The notes below the pieces were generated by a model. It was given only the letters and a program-made list of their open reading frames with translations, was not told where the DNA came from and ran no database searches. Positions 46,993 to 54,895 of a stretch of 64,000 bases of DNA are shown one piece after another (the stretch's first letter is position 1; each line of letters opens with the position of its first letter). The position numbers were made by a program, and so were the translations under genes. Source of the DNA: Paenibacillus sp. FSL H8-0079 (GTDB lineage Bacteria > Bacillota > Bacilli > Paenibacillales > Paenibacillaceae); NCBI RefSeq assembly GCF_037991315.1, contig NZ_CP150300.1, positions 2,108,001 through 2,172,000 of the forward strand. Reading direction: 5' to 3'.

Positions 46993-47829
46993 ATGCCGGA
47001 ATTACCGGAAGTCGAAACAGTCAGAAGAACATTGAATCAGCTTATTGTAGGCAAGACCATTGATCATGTTACCGTTAGCTTGCCGCGGATTATTCAGCGG
47101 CCGGACGACATAGATGCATTTGCACTGGAACTCGCGGGACATACCGTAATTGGGGTGGAGCGCCGAGGCAAGTTTTTGCGTATTTTGCTGGACGGGCTGG
47201 TGCTTGTCTCCCATCTGCGGATGGAAGGAAGATACGGTGTGTACGAGCAGCATGAAGATGTGGAGAAGCATACCCATGTGATCTTCCATTTTAATGACGG
47301 TACGGAATTACGTTATAAGGATGTGCGCCAGTTCGGTACGATGTACCTGTTCAATGCAGGAGAGGAACTGGTATCGAAACCTTTGCTGAAGCTGGGATTG
47401 GAGCCGCTTGATCCGGCCTTTACGGTAACTGCATTCCGTGAGGCAGTTGGCAAGCGGACAACCAAAATCAAAGCTGTGCTGTTAAATCAGGCATATGTGG
47501 TCGGCATCGGGAATATTTATGTGGACGAGGCTCTATTTCGCGCAGGTATCCATCCCGAGACCATCGCCAAGACACTGACCGAAGCTCAGTTAACGGTGCT
47601 TCATGAAGCGATTGTGGCTACGTTGCAAGATGCAGTGAATGCAGGCGGATCTTCCATCAAATCCTATGTGAATGGACAGGGTGAGATGGGCATGTTCCAG
47701 CATCAACTGAAAATCTATGGACGCAAATCGGAACCTTGTGCAACATGTGGTACGTTAATCGAAAAAACGGTGGTTGGTGGCCGTGGTACGCATTTTTGTC
47801 CGAACTGTCAGCCACTGAACATGATCTGA
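46993..47829 (+). CDS. mutM: Formamidopyrimidine-DNA glycosylase
   Basis: 278 residues. The N-terminus PELPEVETVRRTL carries catalytic Pro2 and Glu3. H2TH region is NIYVDEALFRAGIHP, and the C-terminal zinc finger is CATCG ... HFCPNCQ. It excises 8-oxoguanine and formamidopyrimidines and nicks the abasic site. GGGGAGGTG precedes the ATG. It is downstream of polA as in Bacillus. Its stop is followed by the structured ytaF leader. Confidence 0.97.
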   Translation: MPELPEVETVRRTLNQLIVGKTIDHVTVSLPRIIQRPDDIDAFALELAGHTVIGVERRGKFLRILLDGLVLVSHLRMEGRYGVYEQHEDVEKHTHVIFHFNDGTELRYKDVRQFGTMYLFNAGEELVSKPLLKLGLEPLDPAFTVTAFREAVGKRTTKIKAVLLNQAYVVGIGNIYVDEALFRAGIHPETIAKTLTEAQLTVLHEAIVATLQDAVNAGGSSIKSYVNGQGEMGMFQHQLKIYGRKSEPCATCGTLIEKTVVGGRGTHFCPNCQPLNMI

Positions 47830-47853
47830 ATGAACGAAATGATGAAATCATAG

Positions 47854-47964
47854 CACCCTTGGATTCCTCCCTCCATATACTGATATGGCAGAAATAAGCG
47901 GGCGTATACCCATACTGGCATCTTCAGTTGGCACGAGTACCGCACAGAGGAGGAATCCGGGGTG
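47854..47964 (+). promoter_or_regulatory. ytaF leader that can hide its own ribosome binding site
   Basis: GGATTCCTCC (47861-47870) is perfectly complementary to GGAGGAATCC (47949-47958), which contains the ytaF Shine-Dalgarno. CACCC (47854-47858) pairs with GGGTG (47960-47964), which contains the GTG start codon. Inside is a perfect CCATAT/ATATGG hairpin (47873-47888). There is no T-run, so translational control is more likely than termination. Confidence 0.5.
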
Positions 47965-48735
47965 CTGCATCATTTTATTTCATTGCTGGCGCTTGCTTTG
48001 GCGCTTAGTTTAGATGGTTTTGGAGTCGGGATTACATATGGGTTACGGAGGACTAAGATTCCCCTGTTATCTATCGCTGTTATTTCGATCTGTTCGGGAT
48101 TGGTTATTGCCTTGTCGATGCAAGTAGGTGTGCTGTTGTCCCATGTGGTGTCACCGGATATCGCTTCGATTGTGGGAGCCGTTATATTGATAGGCATTGG
48201 TGCATGGTCACTGTTGCAACTTATTCGAAAGCAAGGCAAAGAACAGCTGGAAACAGACACTAGAACGAACGAGGGAACGGAAACAAAGGTAACTGAAGTT
48301 GGAGAAACAAAAGAGACGCTGTCGGATTCAAAGGGTAGAAATCAGGTGCTTGCGCTGGATCTGGAGCAATCGGCGTCTGGTGGCTCGTTGGAACGAATGG
48401 TATTTACACTGGAGTTGCGTAAGCTGGGGGTCGTCATTCAGATCCTTCGGAGTCCCTCCAAGGCGGATATGGATAACTCGGGGAGCATATCTGCCCAGGA
48501 AGCGATGTGGCTTGGTATTGCACTGTCTCTGGATGCGTTTGGGGCAGGATTGGGAGCGGCACTTTTGGGATTTCCTACACTATGGACGGCACTCATTATT
48601 GCACTGTTTAGTGGGGCGTTTCTGTCACTCGGCATGAAGGTTGGACTGCGTTTCTCAGCTCTGCGCTGGATGCGAAGACTGTCTGTATTGCCAGCACTAT
48701 TGTTAATGATTATGGGAATAATGAAGCTGTTATGA
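47962..48735 (+). CDS. ytaF: Sporulation membrane protein YtaF (MntP-like family)
   Basis: 257 residues with three hydrophobic helices on each side of a charged loop (about 95-165). Both halves begin with the family motif, LALALSLDGFGVGITYG and GIALSLDAFGAGLGAAL; these paired Asp/Gly motifs resemble the MntP manganese-efflux family. YtaF is a mother-cell sporulation protein in Bacillus; transport is inference. The start is GTG behind AGAGGAGG. coaE starts 9 bp after its stop. Confidence 0.87.
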   Translation: MLHHFISLLALALALSLDGFGVGITYGLRRTKIPLLSIAVISICSGLVIALSMQVGVLLSHVVSPDIASIVGAVILIGIGAWSLLQLIRKQGKEQLETDTRTNEGTETKVTEVGETKETLSDSKGRNQVLALDLEQSASGGSLERMVFTLELRKLGVVIQILRSPSKADMDNSGSISAQEAMWLGIALSLDAFGAGLGAALLGFPTLWTALIIALFSGAFLSLGMKVGLRFSALRWMRRLSVLPALLLMIMGIMKLL

Positions 48736-48744
48736 GGTGAAACG

Positions 48745-49341
48745 ATGAATATAGGCTTAACCGGCGGGATCGCGACAGGCAAAAGCAGTGTTTCCGCCTA
48801 TCTCGCCAGTAAGGGAGCGTTGCTCATCGATGCAGACGTTATTGCCCGGGAAGTTATGATGCCCGGGCATCCCGTGTTGGCCGCCGCTGTTGAGCGGTTC
48901 GGACAAGCCATACTGAACGAAGATGGAACACTGGATCGGAAAAAGCTTGGAAGTATTGTTTTTCAACAACCCGAGGAACGAAAGGCATTGGAGGCTATCA
49001 CACACCCGGCGATCCGTAGAGAGATGCGTGAACGGGCTGCCGCATACGCGGTGCAACATCCGGATAAACTTGTGGTATCTGATATTCCTTTGTTATACGA
49101 ATCGGGTCTGGAAGATGGTTTCGAGGAAGTGATGGTTGTATATGTTCCCAGGTCAGTCCAACGAGATCGCTTGATGATTCGGGATGGAATGACTGCGGCA
49201 CAGGCTGAAGCCCGGATGGATGTACAGATGGATATTGAGCGCAAAAAGCAGCTTGCAGACATTGTCATCGATAACAGCAGCATATGGTCAGAGACGGAGC
49301 AGCAAATTGACTCATTTCTACAACGTAAGGGTTTGTTATGA
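48745..49341 (+). CDS. coaE: Dephospho-CoA kinase
   Basis: 198 residues, P-loop kinase. Walker A is GLTGGIATGKSS; the lid and substrate region contain DADVIAREVM and SDIPLLYESG. It performs the last step of CoA synthesis, phosphorylating the ribose 3'-OH of dephospho-CoA. It is closely packed behind ytaF and overlaps the next gene by ATGA. Confidence 0.97.
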   Translation: MNIGLTGGIATGKSSVSAYLASKGALLIDADVIAREVMMPGHPVLAAAVERFGQAILNEDGTLDRKKLGSIVFQQPEERKALEAITHPAIRREMRERAAAYAVQHPDKLVVSDIPLLYESGLEDGFEEVMVVYVPRSVQRDRLMIRDGMTAAQAEARMDVQMDIERKKQLADIVIDNSSIWSETEQQIDSFLQRKGLL

Positions 49342-49901
49342 AAATATTACGCAAGAAACGTGTACTGCTGTTGATGTTTGTGTCCTTTGTACTCGTGCTA
49401 TTTCTGAATACAAACTGGATGGCATGGTTCTATCCGATTCATTATAAGGAAGAGATTCGTGCCCAATCTCAGAGCTACGAGGTTGATCCGTTTCTGATTG
49501 CTTCCATTATCAAGGTGGAGACCAATTTCAAGACAAGCAAGGAATCCAAACGAGGTGCCATTGGGCTCATGCAACTGATGCCGGACACTGCGAACTGGAT
49601 ATTGGAACAAGCCAAAATTCCTCACACTTCACTGGAGGAATTGAAGCACGAGCCAGAACGAAATATTCAATTAGGTACATGGTATCTGCGGAATCTGTCC
49701 GATCAATTCGATGGCAATGAAGCCGTTATGATCGCTGCCTATAATGCGGGTCCAGGTAAAGTGAACAGTTGGCTTAGAGATGGTGTATGGGATGGCTCAT
49801 TCGATACGGTGAAAGATATTCCGTTTGGTGAGACGCGTCACTATGTACAAAGGGTCATTTACTATTATAATCAGTATGTAAAGATCTATAATACGTTCTG
49901 A
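49338..49901 (+). CDS. Membrane-anchored lytic transglycosylase
   Basis: 187 residues. The N-terminal membrane anchor or signal is about 8-25. The SLT/Slt70-type lysozyme-like domain has catalytic Glu61 (IIKVETNFKTSKESKRGAIG), LMQLMPDTANWI and the AAYNAGPGKV motif. It cleaves peptidoglycan glycan strands, making 1,6-anhydro ends. The start ATG overlaps the coaE stop (ATGA), implying coupling. Confidence 0.92.
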   Translation: MKILRKKRVLLLMFVSFVLVLFLNTNWMAWFYPIHYKEEIRAQSQSYEVDPFLIASIIKVETNFKTSKESKRGAIGLMQLMPDTANWILEQAKIPHTSLEELKHEPERNIQLGTWYLRNLSDQFDGNEAVMIAAYNAGPGKVNSWLRDGVWDGSFDTVKDIPFGETRHYVQRVIYYYNQYVKIYNTF

Positions 49902-49916
49902 GTATATAAGTAGAAG

Positions 49917-49962
49917 CACAGAGCAGGCCGGTTGTTCACCGGCCGCTCCATGCTCCTCTGTG
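49917..49962. terminator. Convergent hairpin, transglycosylase / SASP
   Basis: CACAGAGCA pairs with TGCTC-CTCTGTG around an inner GGCCGG/CCGGCC hairpin. The T-run is poor on the plus strand. Confidence 0.5.
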
Positions 49963-49983
49963 TAGCGTATTACGATGCAGATA

Positions 49984-50205
49984 TTATTGGTATTGACCTG
50001 CCAATTGCTGTTCTGCAATTGTTACCAGACGCTTCGTGATGTATCCACCGATCGAACCGTTCTCGTAAGAAGTCATGTTACCTTGGTATCCGTCTTGTGG
50101 GATGCTGATTCCGAGTTCTTGAGCAACTTCATATTTCAGTTGTTCGAGGGCTGCGGAAGCTTTAGTTACCACCAAGTTGTTGGAGTTACCGTTGCTTTGT
50201 GCCAT
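49984..50205 (-). CDS. Small acid-soluble spore protein, alpha/beta type
   Basis: 73 residues with both family signatures: KYEVAQELGI, containing the germination protease cleavage site, and GGYITKRLVTIAEQQL. It coats and protects spore DNA in the forespore. AGGAGGTG lies before the ATG on the minus strand. It is expected to be sigma-G dependent, and is monocistronic between the transglycosylase and nrdR. Confidence 0.96.
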   Translation of the reverse strand: MAQSNGNSNNLVVTKASAALEQLKYEVAQELGISIPQDGYQGNMTSYENGSIGGYITKRLVTIAEQQLAGQYQ

Positions 50206-50321
50206 TGCTGTTCACCTCCTCGCGGGTTGGTAAAAGTATTATGTGTCGGCAATGCGTTTTTCATTACAAAATGAGTACAGGGAATATGTGGTAAAAAGTA
50301 AAACGTGGGAAGTGATCTGAT

Positions 50322-50789
50322 TTGAAATGTCCTTATTGCGCTTTTCTGGGCACCAAAGTCCTTGATTCAAGGCCAGCTAATGAATCGAAGTCGATTCGTC
50401 GCCGTCGTGAATGTGAGCAGTGCGCCAGAAGATTTACAACGTTTGAGATGATTGAAGAAACACCGCTGATCGTTATTAAGAAAGATGGCAGCCGGGAAGA
50501 GTTCAGCCGGGACAAGATTCTCCGTGGGCTTATTCGTGCCTGTGAGAAACGTCCAGTCTCTGTAGAGACGCTGGAGATGATGGTATCTGAGGTAGAGAAG
50601 TCTTTGCGTAATACTGCCGATGCTGAAGTCGAGAGTCGCCAGATTGGTGAGCTATTGATGGAACAGCTGTTTCCAGTCGATGAAGTGGCATATGTGCGCT
50701 TTGCTTCCGTGTATCGCCAGTTCAAAGACATCAATATGTTCATGAAAGAACTAAAATCCCTGTTGTCCAAAGACGATCGGGAGCATTAG
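50322..50789 (+). CDS. nrdR: Transcriptional repressor NrdR
   Basis: 155 residues. The N-terminal zinc ribbon (KCPYC ... [11 protein letters not shown]) is followed by the ATP-cone ([20 protein letters not shown]). It represses ribonucleotide reductase genes in response to dATP/ATP. The start is TTG at 50322, with GGGAAGTGAT upstream. In Bacillus dnaB and dnaI follow; here a tRNA gene and an inserted island do. Confidence 0.95.
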   Translation: MKCPYCAFLGTKVLDSRPANESKSIRRRRECEQCARRFTTFEMIEETPLIVIKKDGSREEFSRDKILRGLIRACEKRPVSVETLEMMVSEVEKSLRNTADAEVESRQIGELLMEQLFPVDEVAYVRFASVYRQFKDINMFMKELKSLLSKDDREH

Positions 50790-50974
50790 TGAAGTGGGTA
50801 AGGGGAGAAGAGCAGTCTGGGGTTCCAGTCCGTGTGTGCCAGTGAAATCGGTTGTTCTTCTCCAATCACTTTGGAGCATGAAAAAGTGATTGACAGCGAA
50901 AGCTGGATTTTATATGATATAGGAGTCGCCTGCGGAACGTAGCAGTGCTGAACAAGTTATTCATTTCATATCCT

Positions 50975-51047
50975 GGGGCCTTAGCTCAGCTGGGAGAGCG
51001 CATCGCTGGCAGCGATGAGGTCAGGGGTTCGATCCCCCTAGGCTCCA
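50975..51047 (+). tRNA. tRNA-Ala (GGC anticodon)
   Basis: A 73-nt cloverleaf. The acceptor stem GGGGCCT pairs with AGGCTCC and includes the G3-U70 pair that identifies alanine tRNA. The D arm is AGCTCAGCTGGGAGAGC, the anticodon stem-loop centres on GGC, and the T arm is AGGGGTTCGATCCCCCT. CCA is not encoded. The last 42 nt are part of a 47-bp repeat found again 3.7 kb downstream. Confidence 0.97.
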
Positions 51048-51052
51048 TATAA
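51006..51052 (+). repeat. Left att-like repeat (tRNA-Ala 3' part)
   Basis: 47 bp running from the anticodon loop through the tRNA 3' end and 5 bp beyond. It is identical to 54728-54774. Together they define a direct-repeat-bounded island. Confidence 0.85.
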
Positions 51053-51065
51053 ACTTAAAATGATG

Positions 51066-51092
51066 AAAACCCTTGCGGAGCAAGGGTTTTTT
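51066..51092 (+). terminator. Terminator after tRNA-Ala
   Basis: AAAACCCTTG (51066-51075) pairs with CAAGGGTTTT (51081-51090), then Ts. It lies inside the island, so it was probably brought in with it. Confidence 0.85.
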
Positions 51093-51590
51093 ATTGCTTT
51101 ATTAATCGGAATATATACTCATCAAGCTGAGGCGATCACTCACATGTATAAAGGTAGTTTGAGTACGCGTGAAGTGGCTAAGTTCATCTACTCCATGTTT
51201 TGGATCGCATTTACTCTCTCCCACCACGATCAGTAATACCACATTATTATTTGAATGTTTAAGCTATAACTTTTTTATATATGAAGCTAATAAGCTATGA
51301 ACCTAATTTAGTGATTTATAGCTTTTTTGTCGTTAAAACATTTGATTGTGTTTTATAGGGGGAAATTACTAGGGGCGAAGAACCTTGCATATCTCGCATC
51401 TATGCATAATAGGTTATAGAAATTTGTAGAAGTAAATATCAAAGTTTATTTTGAATTTTCTTTATAGATTAATCCTAGTAGTGAAAAGATTATGGTGTAT
51501 TATAATATTAACAGTTAGGTGCGTTTTTAATTTTTAGATAAGAACATTCATATTACATACTAATAAAGAACGGAAGGAAGCGTTGCAACC
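51093..51590 (+). other. AT-rich gene-free left arm of the island
   Basis: About 500 bp with no convincing gene. AAGCTAT (51292-51298) and ATAGCTT (51318-51324) form a terminator-like stem followed by Ts; a related AAGCTATAAC-plus-T-run lies at 51261. TATAAT at 51501-51506 is the likely -10 for the surface-protein gene; its -35 is poor. Confidence 0.5.
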
Positions 51591-54500
51591 ATGTTACATG
51601 CAAGAAAGATGAACCTTTTAAAAAAAAGAGTTCTTATCGTAATTGGTATTTTATTGATTGCTTTCGCAATGTCGGAATCTAGCCTAGCGTCATCCGTTGA
51701 TCCAATTGATCAAACAACGGATACAGACAATACGATCCCGGATTCGCATGGCGGATCAAAGGGAGTAGGACAAAGCTTTACTGCAGGCAAAACGGGATGG
51801 ATGTACGATGTCGATGTATTTCTTGCTCAATCCTCAGCTGCTGAGCGGGAGATAAGCTTGACGATTCATGAAGGCGCCGATATTAATGGGACAGTACTAG
51901 GCGTAGCGAAGGTAAGCAGTAGTATTGTGCCTGTTTTTCCGGGAGGATGGGTTCGGTTTAATTTTGACGAAGGGATTTACGTGGAGTCTAATAAGGAGTA
52001 TAGCATGATGATGGAGACAACCAATAATGACCCAAATCAAGTAAACCAAGTCACTTGGAGAATATACACTCCTAGTGCATATACTGGCGGTACACCGTAT
52101 TATTTTGGACATTGGAATAATTTCAATTTTGATTTTGCATTCAGGACGTATGTAGCTTCTCAGCAGAGGGACTATTCGACTATTTTGCAGTTGGATCAGC
52201 TTACAACAACTTATGGTGATACAGAGGAGATCAGAGCTACATTGCTGGATTTTCAAAATCAGGCAGTATCGAATAAAAGAATCACATTTTCTCTGGATGG
52301 AACCGTTCTTGGTTCATCTGATACGAATGGCAATGGTGAAGCCGTATTCAGCTATTCGGTTAATACGGGAATAGGGGATCATATACTAACAGCGCTATTC
52401 GATGGAGACCCTACTCATATTGCTTCGATTGGTTCTGCTATGATGACGGTCGATAAGAGGCCGCTTGTAGTTACAGCAAATAATGCAACGCGTGAATATG
52501 GAACGAGCAATCCTGTTTTCACAGGGGCAATAACTGGCGCCTTGTCGTTAGACGGCATGACAGCAACTTATGCTACGAGTGCCGATCAGGCAAGTGATGC
52601 AGGGAACTATGCAATTGAAGCAACACTGGTTGACCCTAATAACAAGTTAGGGAATTATGAAGTAACGAAAACCGCAGGTAGTTTATCTGTTACGAAAGCG
52701 TCACTTTCGGTAACCGCAGATGGTGCGACGCGTGAATATGGTACGAACAATCCAGTTTTCACAGGAACGGTCTCAGGAGGTTTCTCGTCAGATGGGATTA
52801 CAGCAACTTATGCTACGAGTGCCGATCAGGCAAGTGATGTAGGGAACTATGCGATTGAAGGGTCACTGATTGACCCGAATAATAAGCTGGGAAATTACGA
52901 AGTAACCAAAACTGCAGGTAGTCTATCTGTTACAAAAGCGCCGCTGACAGTGACGGCTCACCCAATATCTCGTTGGGTGAACAATGGGAATCCCACCCTG
53001 ACCGGTGTTGTAACAGGTGTGCTGAACAATGACGATATATCTGTGAAATATGTGACGCTTGCAGAGCAAAGCAGCCCAATTGGAAATTATACGATAGAGA
53101 CTGAAATAATTGATCCTAATCAACGTATAGGTAACTATGAAGTTACGAGCAATACTGCGAAGTTCAACGTGTATGATATTCCGAAATTAACTTATGTTAC
53201 TAACGATACCGCTTCATCAGTTATTGGACATCTCGGTCTTCCAGCAACTGATGAGGAAGGTAGAAGCATTCAATGGGTTTCCTCAAATAATCAATTGGTA
53301 GATGGTGCGACAGGTTATGTACAACGCCCGTCCTATCCAGAGGGGAATAAGAGCGTAACGCTTAAAGCGACGACAACAGCTGATGGTGCTACTTATGAAG
53401 CAATTTATCCTTTAATCATTATTGCAAGAAGTAACACAAGCCCTGGAACAAGTCCTGTAACAAGTTCTGAAACAAGCCCCGGAATAAGTTCTGGAACAAG
53501 TTCTGGAGTATCCTATTACATTGAGACTGTGTTAGCTAATGGAAAGCAACGAGTGGAACTAAAACTTGATGATTTGAAAAAAGGATTTGCTACAATCAAA
53601 TCAGATAGTGAATTCGCAGAGTTTGTTATTAGTAAAGAGACATTAACGCATTTAACGGCTATTTCGCCATCCATGAAACTGCAGTTCATTACATTAAAAG
53701 ATGAAATTACCATACCCATTCAAGAGATGGCGATTGCAGGGGATACTCATGATCTAACCATTAAAATAGGCAGAGCAGATACGACAACAGAATTTGTTGA
53801 AGTTAAGAAGAGTCTTGGCGCAAATGTTTGGTCAGGGCCAGTTGTGTTCAATGTTAATAGACTTGATGATCAAGGTAGAAACTCTGAGATTTCAGCGTTC
53901 ACAGCTTATGTTGAAAGAAAAATTGAGCTTGATGGCCAAGAGTCTGATTTTGCTACAGTTGTATTTTGGGATGAAGAGAAGCAATTGTTCACCTTTGTTC
54001 CTGCTCAATTCATAAATGAGAATGGTAAAGTCACAGCAATTGTGAAGAGTATGCGAAACGGGTACTTTTTCGTAATGGATCGTCGAGTTAGCTTTGTAGA
54101 TATGCAGAATCATTGGGCAAAGTCGGATATAGAGTTACTTGCAGCTAAGTTCATCGTTAAGGGGCGTAGCGAAATGAATTTTGATCCGAATGGTATGCTT
54201 ACCCGAGCAGAAACAGCTGCATTACTTGTACGTGCATTAGGAATTCCGTTGAATAACACTGAATTTAACTTTTCTGATGTGGATGGGAAATGGTATGAAG
54301 CAGATGTTATAGCAGCTGAGCAGGCGGGATTAATCAAGGGATATAGTGATGGGACTTTCCGTCCCAACAACCGTGTGACACGTGAGGAGTTGGCGGTTAT
54401 GCTTACTCGAGCTATTACTAATGCTAATCCTTCTTTGCAGAAAGATAATGGGGTGTTAGCTTTAACAGATGTGGAATCCATTTCATCATGGGCGGAGGAT

Positions 54501-54635
54501 TCTATTAATCAAGCGCTTAATTTAGGTATTATTAAAGGCGATCAGCAAGGTAATTTCAAGCCTCAAGCAGAAGCAACTCGGGCAGAAATGGTTACACTTC
54601 TCTCTCGTATGCTGAAACTATTAAATTTTATATAG
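51591..54635 (+). CDS. SLH-anchored surface protein with Ig-like and MBG repeats
   Basis: 1014 residues, exported. Order: signal peptide (about 1-34); a beta-sandwich domain (about 45-190; GVGQSFTAGKTGWMYDVDVF); an Ig-like domain (about 197-290); three MBG-type repeats of 80 residues starting near 291, 371 and 451, the first two nearly identical; a further beta domain; a Thr/Ser/Pro/Gly linker (TSPGTSPVTSSETSPG); a beta region; and three C-terminal SLH domains (about 835-1010; FSDVDGKWYEADVI, GYSDGTFRPNNRVTREE). SLH domains bind pyruvylated secondary cell-wall polymer. It is probably an adhesin or S-layer-associated protein. GGAAGGAAG precedes the ATG. It is the only gene of the island and is more AT-rich than its neighbours. 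Confidence 0.88.
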   Translation: MLHARKMNLLKKRVLIVIGILLIAFAMSESSLASSVDPIDQTTDTDNTIPDSHGGSKGVGQSFTAGKTGWMYDVDVFLAQSSAAEREISLTIHEGADINGTVLGVAKVSSSIVPVFPGGWVRFNFDEGIYVESNKEYSMMMETTNNDPNQVNQVTWRIYTPSAYTGGTPYYFGHWNNFNFDFAFRTYVASQQRDYSTILQLDQLTTTYGDTEEIRATLLDFQNQAVSNKRITFSLDGTVLGSSDTNGNGEAVFSYSVNTGIGDHILTALFDGDPTHIASIGSAMMTVDKRPLVVTANNATREYGTSNPVFTGAITGALSLDGMTATYATSADQASDAGNYAIEATLVDPNNKLGNYEVTKTAGSLSVTKASLSVTADGATREYGTNNPVFTGTVSGGFSSDGITATYATSADQASDVGNYAIEGSLIDPNNKLGNYEVTKTAGSLSVTKAPLTVTAHPISRWVNNGNPTLTGVVTGVLNNDDISVKYVTLAEQSSPIGNYTIETEIIDPNQRIGNYEVTSNTAKFNVYDIPKLTYVTNDTASSVIGHLGLPATDEEGRSIQWVSSNNQLVDGATGYVQRPSYPEGNKSVTLKATTTADGATYEAIYPLIIIARSNTSPGTSPVTSSETSPGISSGTSSGVSYYIETVLANGKQRVELKLDDLKKGFATIKSDSEFAEFVISKETLTHLTAISPSMKLQFITLKDEITIPIQEMAIAGDTHDLTIKIGRADTTTEFVEVKKSLGANVWSGPVVFNVNRLDDQGRNSEISAFTAYVERKIELDGQESDFATVVFWDEEKQLFTFVPAQFINENGKVTAIVKSMRNGYFFVMDRRVSFVDMQNHWAKSDIELLAAKFIVKGRSEMNFDPNGMLTRAETAALLVRALGIPLNNTEFNFSDVDGKWYEADVIAAEQAGLIKGYSDGTFRPNNRVTREELAVMLTRAITNANPSLQKDNGVLALTDVESISSWAEDSINQALNLGIIKGDQQGNFKPQAEATRAEMVTLLSRMLKLLNFI
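52461..52700 (+). repeat. Tandem 240-bp repeat, unit 1
   Basis: Encodes the first MBG-like module (PLVVTANNATREYG ...). It shares long identical runs with the next unit, such as those encoding TATYATSADQAS and GNYEVTKTAGSLSVTKA. Confidence 0.8.
52701..52940 (+). repeat. Tandem 240-bp repeat, unit 2
   Basis: Encodes the second MBG-like module. It is in frame with and close in sequence to unit 1; a third, more diverged module starts at 52941. Recent duplication or slippage is likely. Confidence 0.8.
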
Positions 54636-54727
54636 GATTGGATTTTGGTTGAACTGAATAATAGCTGAAATTTGTTCTAAAAGCCACGTTCCGGCATGCG
54701 AATCCACAACCGCAATAATCTAATCTA

Positions 54728-54774
54728 CTGGCAGCGATGAGGTCAGGGGTTCGATCCCCCTAGGCTCCATATAA
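54728..54774 (+). repeat. Right att-like repeat: displaced tRNA-Ala 3' fragment
   Basis: Exact 47-bp copy of 51006-51052. The 5' half of the tRNA is missing, so it is not a functional gene. Confidence 0.9.
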
Positions 54775-54782
54775 TAGGGAAG

Positions 54783-54811
54783 AAAACACGCCTTTGATGG
54801 CGTGTTTTTTG
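54783..54811 (+). terminator. Terminator behind the displaced tRNA fragment
   Basis: AACACGCC (54785-54792) with GGCGTGTT (54799-54806), then a T-run. It is probably the original terminator of the tRNA-Ala gene before the insertion. Confidence 0.8.
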
Positions 54812-54895
54812 TTTTGTACTTAAATTATCCCATGATGCGTTGCCGGGATAGCCTTCAATTGATCCAATTGCCGCGAAAGACTCTATGTAACCTTA

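Larger units (their letters stand above)
51053..54774 (+). mobile_element. tRNA-Ala-integrated cargo island without visible integrase
   Basis: The 3.7 kb segment is bounded by perfect 47-bp direct repeats of the tRNA-Ala 3' end, with the intact tRNA on the left and the displaced fragment on the right. This is the standard outcome of integration at a tRNA 3' end. It contains one large surface-protein gene and AT-rich flanks. No integrase, transposase or replication gene is visible, so it may be a remnant or be mobilised in trans. Confidence 0.65.

Noticed and set aside
47854..47964. yybP-ykoY manganese riboswitch before ytaF
   Set aside because: The family of the gene made this tempting, but I could not recognise the conserved yybP-ykoY internal sequences. 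Only the ribosome-binding-site-hiding stem is supported.
52461..52940. Tandem repeats considered as a CRISPR array
   Set aside because: Units are 240 bp, coding and in frame, with no short repeat-spacer pattern. No CRISPR array was seen anywhere in the window.
54728..54774. Second tRNA-Ala gene
   Set aside because: Only the 3' part is present; the acceptor 5' strand, D arm and half of the anticodon stem are absent.
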